Source: Tubulanus polymorphus (Eukaryota; Nemertea; Palaeonemertea; Tubulaniformes; Tubulanidae). From it: 64,000 nt of DNA. Below, piece by piece: positions 8,788-17,598 of the stretch; the stretch's first letter is position 1, and every line of letters begins with the position of its first letter. The stretch lies in assembly GCF_964204645.1 (NCBI RefSeq), contig NC_134026.1, forward strand, positions 18,062,650 to 18,126,649, given 5' to 3'. The notes below the pieces were generated by a model. It saw nothing but the letters and a program-made list of their open reading frames with translations. It searched no databases and was not told where the DNA came from. The translations under genes were made by a program, and so were the position numbers.

Positions 8788-10605
8788 ATGATGAAAATTT
8801 TTGATTCGAAAAACGAGTCTTGTAAACTCAATGAAGCTGTTGAAAAAAACATTCAAAAAATCATTGCTATTGATGTTACATATTCCAATGGCAATGGAAA
8901 AAAGTCTACCAGTAAAAGATTTAGTTCTTCCATATTCGAAAGGCCTGAATCCAATTCACAAATGAGAGACAAAATACTGGTACAAGCTCTCATGAGTTCA
9001 GATGAACACGTTTATGAAGTAATAGATGACACGAAGCCAAAGCGTCTTTATTTAGACATCGAGTGGACAACAGATCGAAGCGTCAATGACGACTCGCGCT
9101 CACGAGAACAAAATGCTCGAGATTTACTATCAAACATGGTGAATGAATTTGAAAAGTACTTAATCAAATTCAAAACCGACGACACCATGTCCGCAGCAGA
9201 ATTTACCCAGCGTCTCGTACTAACCAGTAGTCGTGTGAGGAAAACGAAATACAAGCATTCGTTTCATGTTATATACCCAAATATTATATTTAACGAAATA
9301 ACCGATATGAAACGATGTGTTCTAGAATTCAAAAATTCTAACACAAAATATGGTTTTATGATAGACAAGGACGTCTACAACAAAAACCAACAATTCCGTG
9401 CTGTTAACCAAAGTAAAATCTGCAGCTCTACAGTTCTATCCATTTTGCCCGAGTTATCTAGTCCTGAAGCACAACCTAGTCGGTCATTAATCCAACCATA
9501 CTCCGAATTGAAGTCAACGACAAACAGCATGACTTTACCAAAACATTCTACTACAAAGAGAAAAAGAAAATCTTCGTCAGCATCATTAGCAGCAAATGAA
9601 CCAAGCACGACTTGTATCAAACGCTCCAAAAAATGCCAACACTCAGCGGACGAAAATCAACACCCAAAAGACGCAGTTCCCGACAGGCCTTTAAAACTAC
9701 CCAATTCATCTGTCGTTGTCCGTACAGACAAAGATGTCATTGATTTGATTGATGGAAAAGATTTACGAGCAAGTGATTTCACCAAACACTATTTACCCAT
9801 CCTTACATCAATTGTCTGTAGGAATCTTACAGGTAACACCAACATTACACCAAACGACATCATGACATGGTGTAACTACACAGACGACAATCTATCAAAA
9901 GCCCAAAAAGACATAGATTATGTCACCAAAAACGCCGAGAAACAACTGGATGATGATTTCAAGTATCTAATACAACACATCAAAGACCTAAAAGACATCA
10001 CTGTATACGATTTGAGAACAAAACATATCCAGCCTAAGATAAAACATGTGAAATTTGAAGAAGTGAATTTATCGAAACGCATCCACACCAAAACACTGTG
10101 TCTACAAGTGACCACCGATGATGGAACCGAGGCCCAAAAACAATGCGTTGATAATATTGTCAAGTTCGTTCACGACTACAAAATAGAAAACACTTGTTTG
10201 TTAAACAACAATGTTTTACTATTATCAAACGAAAAGAAAAAGATGGATTTTAAAAACTTAGCGAAAACACTCACCAAGTACAACATATCGGTGTCAGGTC
10301 GAAATTTCGATACCCCCTTTCCAAAAAGTATACTCGAACAAAGTATCGACCTAAGCGCTAACATTGACAGTCAACTACTGTTAAATGTAGGCGAAATGTA
10401 CGAGATTGACCAAATAAAGTCGATTATAGAGTATACCGCGAAATGTGACAAACAAAAGCACAAAAACAAAGAATTGCTAACAAAAAGCATACATCAATTG
10501 GTCAACGAGGGCACAATCAAACTTACCGAAATATCCTATGTTCAAAGTGCCAGATCTCAATACAACAAACTAGTTTCTGAATCCGAGCAAAAACCTGATC
10601 TATAG
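8788..10605 (+). CDS. Archaeo-eukaryotic (PrimPol-type) DNA primase
   Basis: The frame is open from a GTG at 8725, but the first ATG is at 8788 (605 residues), which I prefer. Counting from that ATG, the three catalytic signatures of the AEP primase fold are visible in order. A Leu-Asp-Ile-Glu-Trp motif (D90, E92) supplies metal ligands, and a His-Ser-Phe-His element lies at 157-160. A later Asp-Lys-Asp (193-195) is followed by an Arg...Ser-Lys motif (R204 to K210), typical of herpes/pox/PrimPol-type primases. A basic, low-complexity linker lies around residues 240-300. Its role would be RNA or DNA primer synthesis in viral DNA replication. It is followed after 12 bases by an SF3-like helicase ORF, suggesting a functional pair. 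Domains beyond ~300 are not recognised. Confidence 0.8.
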   Translation: MMKIFDSKNESCKLNEAVEKNIQKIIAIDVTYSNGNGKKSTSKRFSSSIFERPESNSQMRDKILVQALMSSDEHVYEVIDDTKPKRLYLDIEWTTDRSVNDDSRSREQNARDLLSNMVNEFEKYLIKFKTDDTMSAAEFTQRLVLTSSRVRKTKYKHSFHVIYPNIIFNEITDMKRCVLEFKNSNTKYGFMIDKDVYNKNQQFRAVNQSKICSSTVLSILPELSSPEAQPSRSLIQPYSELKSTTNSMTLPKHSTTKRKRKSSSASLAANEPSTTCIKRSKKCQHSADENQHPKDAVPDRPLKLPNSSVVVRTDKDVIDLIDGKDLRASDFTKHYLPILTSIVCRNLTGNTNITPNDIMTWCNYTDDNLSKAQKDIDYVTKNAEKQLDDDFKYLIQHIKDLKDITVYDLRTKHIQPKIKHVKFEEVNLSKRIHTKTLCLQVTTDDGTEAQKQCVDNIVKFVHDYKIENTCLLNNNVLLLSNEKKKMDFKNLAKTLTKYNISVSGRNFDTPFPKSILEQSIDLSANIDSQLLLNVGEMYEIDQIKSIIEYTAKCDKQKHKNKELLTKSIHQLVNEGTIKLTEISYVQSARSQYNKLVSESEQKPDL

Positions 10606-10617
10606 GAAACTTACGTC

Positions 10618-11697
10618 ATGAAATTCCGACGAGGTAAACAAGACGAAGACGGTATATACACACCCCTAGAACCATGGAAAGAATCAATAGAAATACCCAT
10701 AATACCATACCGAATTGGTGTAAAACGACGCAGCTTGTACATTTGGTCGTATGGGCCCAATTGGGGAAAAACCTTTAATGCCGATACATTTTGTAAACTA
10801 TACAACGCGCAGTGCGTCAACGATACCAATAATTGGACCAATATTCGCCGTAACGTTCAATTCCTGTTCTTTGACGAGTTTAGTGAAAAGCGAAAATTGG
10901 AGTTCAGCAGTCTCGCTGCTCTAGCTGGTGGAAACCCCGAACACTTTTCTGGAAATTGTAAAAGTTATGGCGACTCGTTTCAAACAAACAATGAAAAACT
11001 CCAAGTAATAATTTTCTCAAACGTTTCGCCGTTTAAGCTGTACGGTGATTGGGACAAGAAACTTCAGAAGCGATTGATTAGTACCGACAACGCCAACATC
11101 CTGAAAGAAAGATTTGCCATGTACTGTTTGGACGGCGATGTTTGGCTAGATGAAATTCAAAATACTAAACGAGACAAACTTACTCTTTCACAGTTGTATT
11201 TCTGTACAATTACAGACTTACGAGGAATGTTACTAAAACTACTACCAGGTGTGGTTTGTAATACTCTTAGAGACAAATTATTTATGATGACACAATATCT
11301 TGTAAACGTATTAAGTTGTTGGGATTTTTCATACGCCTGTGCAGATCAAATACAGTCTGTGATCAAACGTTTTACAAAGTATCTCTTGCATCCTGAAATC
11401 GCAAGAGTAATGTCAGCAATTATCGATTCCGATTATTTCAACTCCGCACGACGCAGCATCAAAGTTCCTGGCAAAGATGTTTCTTCAACTTTTATACCTC
11501 TTGTTGAAGTTTCCGAAGTGTTGGAATATGCAAGGTGTAGGATTGAAATATGTAATGAAATATTACAAGAAGGATACGATCCTCTTATGGACACCGACAA
11601 TAATTCAGACATTGAAAGCGACGTTGAGTGTGAGGACGATTTGTTCCCAAGTTGTTACCAAAGTTGCAAATGTAGCCTTATTAACGTTCAAATGTAA
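10618..11697 (+). CDS. SF3-like helicase / Rep-type ATPase
   Basis: This 359-residue protein has a Walker A motif GPNWGKT at 46-52, a Walker B motif (FLFFDE, ending D86-E87) at 82-87, and a sensor-1-like VIIFSN with N135. An Arg pair near 151-152 could be an arginine finger. The compact spacing (about 35 residues A to B, 48 from B to N) is that of superfamily 3 helicases as in small-virus Rep and D5-type proteins. It would unwind DNA with the adjacent primase. The C-terminal third has no recognised domain and ends in an acidic, Cys-containing tail. The ATG follows the primase stop by 12 bases, so the two could share a transcript. Unlike herpesvirus helicase-primase (SF1), this is an SF3 architecture, so the pair may come from a different replicon. 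Confidence 0.75.
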   Translation: MKFRRGKQDEDGIYTPLEPWKESIEIPIIPYRIGVKRRSLYIWSYGPNWGKTFNADTFCKLYNAQCVNDTNNWTNIRRNVQFLFFDEFSEKRKLEFSSLAALAGGNPEHFSGNCKSYGDSFQTNNEKLQVIIFSNVSPFKLYGDWDKKLQKRLISTDNANILKERFAMYCLDGDVWLDEIQNTKRDKLTLSQLYFCTITDLRGMLLKLLPGVVCNTLRDKLFMMTQYLVNVLSCWDFSYACADQIQSVIKRFTKYLLHPEIARVMSAIIDSDYFNSARRSIKVPGKDVSSTFIPLVEVSEVLEYARCRIEICNEILQEGYDPLMDTDNNSDIESDVECEDDLFPSCYQSCKCSLINVQM

Positions 11698-11829
11698 CAT
11701 ATCCGGTTAGAGTTTGTTTCGTGTTATTGATATGAGAAGTTAGATAGAAAATATTGTTAGAAAATATTCTAACCATCAATAGTAATAAGACAAAAAAGTT
11801 AGTTTTGGCGCCCACATGCATGTTAAAAG

Positions 11830-12238
11830 ATGAAAATCAACATAGTGTTATTTGGTTGTTTTTTATTGTCCAATATTGCTAATGCTGAGTTCAATTATGA
11901 TTCGAATGACGATGATGCCGTTGGTGATTACATCTGCTCACTTGATGATGAAGTCTATATAAATGGAAAATGTTACGATAAAACTACAGTCTATGTTGGT
12001 GGTTTTTTGGTCTCTTAGCTGTATTAGCAGTAATTAGTGATTGTTTTTGTGGATTTTGTTGCTGTTGCTGTGCGCCATGTAAGAATAATAGAAATCTAGG
12101 AATTATCCATACTCCTACAACTGTTATAACCATGCCAAACACAGTGCCTGGTGGTTCTGTAGCTCCTCCACCCTATCCTGCGAATGGTGGTGGATTTGAA
12201 AACATGATGTTTGGGGTGAAGCAACCTTCTGATGTGTG
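11830..12238 (+). pseudogene. Shisa-like small membrane protein, frameshifted
   Basis: An ATG at 11830 opens a 62-codon frame with a signal peptide (about residues 1-19), an acidic stretch and two cysteines, stopping at TAG 12016-12018. A run of six T at about 12002-12007 lies at the start of a hydrophobic segment. In the next frame the hydrophobic stretch continues and is followed by a dense cysteine cluster and a PPPY motif, to a TGA at 12236-12238. Signal peptide, cysteines, one membrane span, juxtamembrane Cys cluster and a Pro-rich tail with PPPY is the layout of animal Shisa/CYYR1-like adaptor proteins. A one-base homopolymer change explains the break. It may be a pseudogene, an assembly error or a slippage site. 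Further Pro/Gln-rich coding-like sequence continues to about 12400 in shifted frames. Confidence 0.5.
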
Positions 12239-12610
12239 AAATGTAAAGAAGCACAACCCTACTCAGACCATACTCCATTCGTCAATACAACTCCGCCACA
12301 ACAAAACAACTTTACCCATGTGTACATCATCATCCGCCGTTTACCCAGACTCAATCGTCTTATTGCAGGAGGTGCCAGAAGGAAGTATAAAACATTCCAA
12401 GTCATTTGGTGCTTCAAGAATTTGCGTGTATGTTTCCATCGACGCCGCTACCAGACTCTATAAGTAATACGATGACGGGCACATGCGTGTGAGCGATTGT
12501 ATGTGGGATCTTGCGAGCTAAAGCGCTGTTGTGAAACGCTAGTGTACCGGCCTTGTATAAAGAACAATAAAAACACATGTCCCCGATGCTCTACGAAAGT
12601 AGATGAGATA

Positions 12611-12675
12611 AAGTTACAAGAGGAGAAATAAGGTTACGAATGGAGAAATAGCGGGTTACGAGAGGAGAAATAAGC
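12611..12675 (+). repeat. TTACAAGAGGAGAAATAA repeat cluster (3 units)
   Basis: Three near-tandem copies of the 20-base unit GGTTACAAGAGGAGAAATAA (with ACGA and AATG variants) lie here. The same unit occurs at 13796-13817 (reverse, single), 27261-27320, 27928-28007, 28722-28784, 38611-38671 (reverse) and 48576-48621. This cluster marks the junction between the broken Shisa-like gene and the transposon-rich stretch. Confidence 0.85.
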
Positions 12676-12786
12676 CAAGTTCGAACTTTTTCCAAGAGGT
12701 TAGAGAACACATACTTATCTCACTCAATCACTCAGTCCAAAAAGAGTTCGTTCCGTAATCGAACAACCAACCAACCAACCACTCTA

Positions 12787-13145
12787 CCCTGTATAGGGGA
12801 AGCGGATGATGGGCGACACGGCGGTATTGTGTCCCGCGGTTGTCGGACAAGAACCGAGACTCGACATACGATGCAGCTGCAAGCACACGCAGGCACATCT
12901 CTGAGCTGAACACAAGTCGAGTGTGTGTATCGATCGTAAGCCACCAATTTATAATTAATGTCTAAAATGCACAAGTCCAACCAACCAACCAACCAACCAA
13001 CCAACCAACCAACCAACCAACCAACCAACCCCAAACCCTGTATAGGGAAGCGGGCGATGGGCGACACGGCGGTAATGTGTCCCGCGGCTGTCGAACAAGA
13101 ACCGAGACGAAGCATGCTGTGGCCGCTGCAAGCACATGCAGTAGC
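12787..13145 (+). repeat. Two copies of a ~110-bp dispersed repeat with CCAA microsatellite
   Basis: A unit beginning CCCTGTATAGGG and containing GGGCGACACGGCGGTA occurs at about 12787-12900 and 13036-13145, each preceded by a CCAA microsatellite (12762-12780, and the longer 12975-13030). A third copy lies inverted at 13636-13731. The several ORFs that cross this stretch encode only repeat-derived (Gly-Trp-Leu-Val)n or Pro-Thr-Asn-Gln peptides and I do not count them as genes. It is probably part of a host-type interspersed element. Confidence 0.75.
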
Positions 13146-13314
13146 AAGAGATTTGTGCCAAGACATGGAGCTAAGGCAATGATGCAGCAGCAGCACAGTG
13201 AGCCGTATGAGTCTGACATGGCATAAAGTCAAGAATAAACATCATATATTATGGTGAATGGAAAATGAAAAATTTTCGAACTTGGCCAAATTTTCAAAAT
13301 TTTCAACATTTTCC

Positions 13315-13554
13315 AAAAAGTCCCCCAGAAAATCAAAAACAGTGACACTATACTATAGCTGGGGTACCGGGGTTCTGGGGTATCTGGGGTACTTGGGGTA
13401 CCAGAAATTAGTACTAATTTAAGTTCCAAAAATTCTGTTAAAATGGAACAGTCACCTGTTTTTTCTGGTACCCCAAGTACCCCAGATACCCCAGAACCCC
13501 GGTACCCCAGCTATAGTATAGTGTCACTGTTTTTGATTTTCTGGGGGACTTTTT
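13315..13554. mobile_element. Perfect 93-bp palindrome (foldback/MITE-like)
   Basis: The left arm 13315-13407 and right arm 13462-13554 are exact reverse complements over 93 bases, separated by a 54-base AT-rich loop. The arms contain a run of GGGGTAC/GGGGTATC-type subrepeats. Short AT-rich, degenerate inverted sequence continues outside the arms. Inverted copies of the ~110-bp repeat lie on either side (13036-13145 and 13636-13731), so the whole 13.0-13.73 kb stretch resembles one foldback transposon. Perfect arms imply recent origin or gene conversion. Confidence 0.75.
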
Positions 13555-13635
13555 TGAAATTTCCAACTTCACAATTTTTCACTTTGTCCAACACTTCACC
13601 GATTCTCCGACACATTTCACCATCATCCTGACACG

Positions 13636-13731
13636 GCTTGCAGCTGCTATCGTGTATCTCGTCTCGGTTCTTGTCCGACAGCCGCAGGACACAATACCGC
13701 CGTGTCGCTATCTCCGCGCTTCCCTATAACA
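13636..13731 (-). repeat. Inverted copy of the ~110-bp dispersed repeat
   Basis: On the minus strand this matches the units at 12787 and 13036 (shared CCGAGAC, GGACAAGAAC and CGACACGGCGG blocks) with some differences. It forms the right outer arm of the foldback structure centred on 13.43 kb. A single reversed GAGGAGAAATAA unit follows at 13796-13817. Confidence 0.7.
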
Positions 13732-13904
13732 TGGTTAAGGGTGGTCTAGATACACAGGCACACGCAGTGGTTCTCTATGTTCGGCGGAATGACTTGGCTT
13801 ATTTCTCCTCTCGTAATACAGTGGAAATTCAATCGGATATATAACTGCTACTACATGTTATGAACGCTTATAAATATAATACTGTTTCGTTCACTCGCAC
13901 CTTA

Positions 13905-14617
13905 CGTATGCGACCCTAATTTGGGGAAATGGATCCAATGTTTATATTGACCCTCTATTTCGTTTACAAAAGAAAGCCATTCGTATTATAACCCATTCTC
14001 ATTGGTTAGCTCATACATCCCCTATTTTTAGAAAACTAGAAATCCTAAAATTACGTGACATTTATAAATCTCAATTAAGTACTTTTGTATTCTCACAGAT
14101 CAATAACAATCTACCTTCTATCTTTGATAATTTTTATAACCTTAGAAACTTCAAACGACCGTCTCGGCACCTTTTAAGTCTAACCGTTGATTTCGCTCGA
14201 ACAAATTTCAGAATTAAATCTCCAAAAATCCAGGGTGCTAGAATTTGGAATAGCTTATCCAATAAACAAAAATCTTCAAAATCATCTGTTCACTTCAAAA
14301 GCTCTCTAGTTAAAAATTTGATTTCGACCTATTAAATTCTTTATTTCGTGGACGCCATTATTGTACATATATTATATCTTTTTTTTCCATCAATTTTGTG
14401 TGTGTCTTGTAACGAATGTAAGTGAGGGTGAATGGCGTGTGCATGCGAGTGTGTTTGTTACTGAGGGGTAAGGACTCGCATAAGTCTACTTTGACTTTTC
14501 CTTACTCCTCGCATAATATATTGTTACTTTTAATAACTTACTATTATGTATATATATATTTCTTGTTACAATTTATTTGCAAAATAAATCTAATCTAATC
14601 TAATCTAATCTAATCTT
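13905..14617 (+). mobile_element. Non-LTR retrotransposon 3' end, 5'-truncated
   Basis: From about 13907 the plus strand encodes the last ~140 residues of a LINE reverse transcriptase (LQKKAIRIITHSHWLAHTSP; later a GARIWNSL block), ending with a stop at about 14333. This is the conserved C-terminal region of Jockey/CR1-type elements. A 3' UTR follows and ends in five to six TCTAA units at 14587-14617. The catalytic domains are absent, so this is a dead, 5'-truncated insertion. It marks animal-type DNA immediately beside the fusion-protein gene. Confidence 0.75.
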
Positions 14618-14767
14618 ATTGTGAACAATCAAAAACTAAAAATGAACTCGGTATAAGGTACTATATATATGATTGTGTGTTTATTAGAATGAATAAAAAT
14701 TGATTTACAATTAATTATACAAAATTTACAAGTTTCTTTCATTTTCATTTGGGTATGTGTGTTGTTC

Positions 14768-17443
14768 TTAGAGTAGTTCATCGTCTTCGTCGTAAAAATC
14801 ACTATCCTCGTCTTCGCTGTCACTATAACTGTTGTGGTCTTTTTTGCGGCGTTTTTGGAGTTTTGTTTTTTCATCAGCATTGTCAGCGTCGTCTTCATTG
14901 CTTTCGGATGAGCTTTTGTCGGCGTCTTCAGAATTTGATGATTTATTCTTACGACTATGCCGTTTTTTCAAAGATTTAAATATCAACGTATTTAAACCAC
15001 AAAACTGATAAACGGCTAAAAACATCAAACTCTGAATACAAAATGCAATAAGCGACAAAAACCCGCCGCTAGTAAGACAAGTGATCACCTCCCCTATACC
15101 GCCTGGCAGTGCGTTTAAAATGTCGTGGAAACCTTTCAGTGGCCCTTTGTTAGCGAATGATTTGTCTAAATCCCTAAAGTCCAGAGATCTATTGAGTCCC
15201 TTTTCCATTTCCTTGGCAAACACTTTTACCCTTGCATTGGTTAAGGCGGCTGCCTTTTTCATGTCTATTCCATATTTCTTGATACTGGCTACCACATCTT
15301 GCAACGGCATTGACCATTTGAGTTTGTGAATTTGAATAGGGGTAAGATCGTCGTGAAAAGACGGCCATAGAGCGTTGTTTCCTTGAAGAGTGTTGCCTCC
15401 GATTTCGCTTGGAAGATATTCATAGTCTTTGTTGTCCAAAAAGTTCTGAATTAAAAACGAGTTGATGGGTAAACGAAACGTTATTTCCTTTAACGTATCT
15501 CCGGCAATCGGATCCAATTCACAGCCGCTAAGAACAGACGGTAGGATAAATCCTTTGGTGGCGAGCGAACAGAAACAGGGTATGGACATTATAGAGAACA
15601 CTTTCGGTGGTATGTCTTTGGTATCGGCGTGTGGACAAGTTAAAGTCCATACATCGTTTTCTCTACTGCTTGCGTGTATTAAAAACAAGTTTGACTGGCC
15701 GATTTGCATTGCGTGACCCTCGTGACTGTGACTTGTGTGATAGAAGTCGCATTTTTCGTTAATCAGATCGACTGAATTTTTAAACAGAGCAGTTTCACAA
15801 GTTTGAACGACGGTCGTGTGTTGCATTAACGGCACCATTTGATTACAAATGTACATAGAGCCAACTTTTGAATCTGAAACTCCCTTACAACTCTTGAGAT
15901 ACTTATGCGAGGTGGTCAAGTAATATTCGCCTGAGCCACTTATTGCAATGTAATCAGCTACATTAACAATTCTCGTACTACCAGAGACCAAGGGGTTGTA
16001 GTTATCGGAACCGAACTCTTGATGGGGTTGACGCCTAGCTCGTGCATCGACACCCGTTCGTACGTCTACATCAAATGTGTGGATTCGGTACAAGTTCAAC
16101 ATGCTATCGAGATGTTGTAGCGGCATGGACAGAGAGATGTAGAGAAATTTTGAACTTATCGTATAAGCGATACTGTTGTCTAAAGTGTAGTAGGTGATTG
16201 GATTTTTATGCATGAGTTTAAGCCCGAAGGGTTGAAAAACGCCTTGGCCTAGTTTTTCCGTAACTCTTCGTATTTTATCTTGAATCATCTGGACACTTAT
16301 AATTTCTGGTGGTAATAGTCCGCGTGTGTTCATCGTTATAATACCATGCATCAGCAATTCGAGTTGGTGTTCAATATCGTTACACATCATGCTTGCCTTA
16401 GTGGCCTGTGGGTAAAAATCAAAGTATAATCGCTGGACAATTTTTGTCATAAGAGCAGTTCTAGCATTAACGGTGTCTTCCATAGCCGCGTCCTCTTGAG
16501 CTAGTTTTTGATTTTCAAAGCTGATTTCACCGATTTCTTTTGTAATGGTGCGTGATGCGTCTCGTTGGGTTTTGAATTTGTTGTCCCAATGAATTTCGAC
16601 AGAATGCAACTCGTCACTGTGAGAAAATATAGCATTTCGTGCCGATTCCGCAGCTAGCCTGGTCTCTTCGATGTGTTTGGCCATAGTGTTAACCATATCC
16701 ATGCTGGGTAGACCGAACACGTTTGTGGCAATACTAGTAGTGAGTTTAATACCGGGTAAGTTGTGAACAAAATCCAACACTTTTGCGCCTGTTGATTTTT
16801 TGCCAGAGTTTAACGGGTCAAAGGAGGAATCGTATCCGTCGTCAGTGCCACCACTGTTATCGTCCGCAGCACGTTTCTTACGAACATGTTCGTTTTCATT
16901 TTTTATGGGCAATTCCTCTCTATTCAACGGGTCGTTAATAACGCTGTGTTTACTTGGATCTTTTACGTATTTATCTTTACCGTGCTGCTCTTTTGCTTTA
17001 AAGTCGTTTGTTATAGGCACTGTACCCAAAGCTTTCTCTAACACAGCACCGACCATCACAATCTTATCGTTACATCGTTGATTATGTTGTTTGATAATTT
17101 TGTTAAACAATTCACATTTTAACTTTTTCAGATTGTCCGTATCGCATTTCATAGGCGGAATCATTAACGAGTTGCGTATTTTTAGAGTATCGGGTAATGG
17201 TATAGCAAAAGTGGTCGTGTAAGAAGTCGTTCCTTGACTACCACCTGTAACGAGCTTGCCCATATATTCAAACATCGTACCGTAGTTGGGACGCAACAAG
17301 TGTTTGCCTTGTCCACCGTCTTCGCTACTAGGTTTGGATTTGTCTACATCCTCGTCCTTTAAGTTGACTAGATCCATTTTAACGCCAGATGCTAGAAAAA
17401 AGACAAGTAAAAAAACACAACGCCACATTGACGCCCACTCCAT
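14768..17443 (-). CDS. Class I fusion-like envelope glycoprotein
   Basis: This 891-residue protein starts at the ATG at 17443. It has a signal peptide (about 1-20) and a furin-type site RKKR at 188-191. Hydrophobic/Gly-rich sequence follows (about 222-248), then a helical, coiled-coil-like stretch (255-335). A segment at about 350-400 has the pattern of the central region of baculovirus F and errantivirus Env proteins. A Cys-rich region lies at about 519-641 and one membrane anchor near 787-813. The long cytoplasmic tail has basic and very acidic Ser-rich blocks (825-891). A second basic motif, ARARR, lies at 467-471. The likely role is virion envelope fusion. Similarity to the F family is judged from layout and spacing, not an alignment. 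It faces the zinc-ribbon gene across a 155-base divergent promoter region. Confidence 0.7.
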   Translation of the reverse strand: MEWASMWRCVFLLVFFLASGVKMDLVNLKDEDVDKSKPSSEDGGQGKHLLRPNYGTMFEYMGKLVTGGSQGTTSYTTTFAIPLPDTLKIRNSLMIPPMKCDTDNLKKLKCELFNKIIKQHNQRCNDKIVMVGAVLEKALGTVPITNDFKAKEQHGKDKYVKDPSKHSVINDPLNREELPIKNENEHVRKKRAADDNSGGTDDGYDSSFDPLNSGKKSTGAKVLDFVHNLPGIKLTTSIATNVFGLPSMDMVNTMAKHIEETRLAAESARNAIFSHSDELHSVEIHWDNKFKTQRDASRTITKEIGEISFENQKLAQEDAAMEDTVNARTALMTKIVQRLYFDFYPQATKASMMCNDIEHQLELLMHGIITMNTRGLLPPEIISVQMIQDKIRRVTEKLGQGVFQPFGLKLMHKNPITYYTLDNSIAYTISSKFLYISLSMPLQHLDSMLNLYRIHTFDVDVRTGVDARARRQPHQEFGSDNYNPLVSGSTRIVNVADYIAISGSGEYYLTTSHKYLKSCKGVSDSKVGSMYICNQMVPLMQHTTVVQTCETALFKNSVDLINEKCDFYHTSHSHEGHAMQIGQSNLFLIHASSRENDVWTLTCPHADTKDIPPKVFSIMSIPCFCSLATKGFILPSVLSGCELDPIAGDTLKEITFRLPINSFLIQNFLDNKDYEYLPSEIGGNTLQGNNALWPSFHDDLTPIQIHKLKWSMPLQDVVASIKKYGIDMKKAAALTNARVKVFAKEMEKGLNRSLDFRDLDKSFANKGPLKGFHDILNALPGGIGEVITCLTSGGFLSLIAFCIQSLMFLAVYQFCGLNTLIFKSLKKRHSRKNKSSNSEDADKSSSESNEDDADNADEKTKLQKRRKKDHNSYSDSEDEDSDFYDEDDELL

Positions 17444-17598
17444 CTTGTGTCCGCGCGTCGTGGCTAGGTAACGTTTTTTGGTTACGTTTTTGGGTATCGC
17501 GGTTATATATTACCAAGTGTGTCCAAATTTTTCAATCATAATGTTTTAGAAATTTGTGTCTAAAACAACTCCACCCACTCACTTACACCGATGTGACG
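17444..17598. promoter_or_regulatory. Divergent promoter region
   Basis: These 155 bases separate the start codons of two divergent genes. A central TTATATAT (17502-17509) could act as TATA element for either. Two near-identical GTTACGTTTTTG/AACGTTTTTTGG blocks lie on the fusion-protein side. The spacing resembles that between the divergent pair at 30.5-30.7 kb. Confidence 0.4.

Noticed and set aside
12728-13232. Several long ORFs on both strands rich in Gly-Trp-Leu-Val or Asn-Gln-Pro-Thr repeats
   Set aside because: They are translations of the CCAA microsatellite and the ~110-bp dispersed repeats; open frames on both strands over the same bases come from the period-4 repeat.
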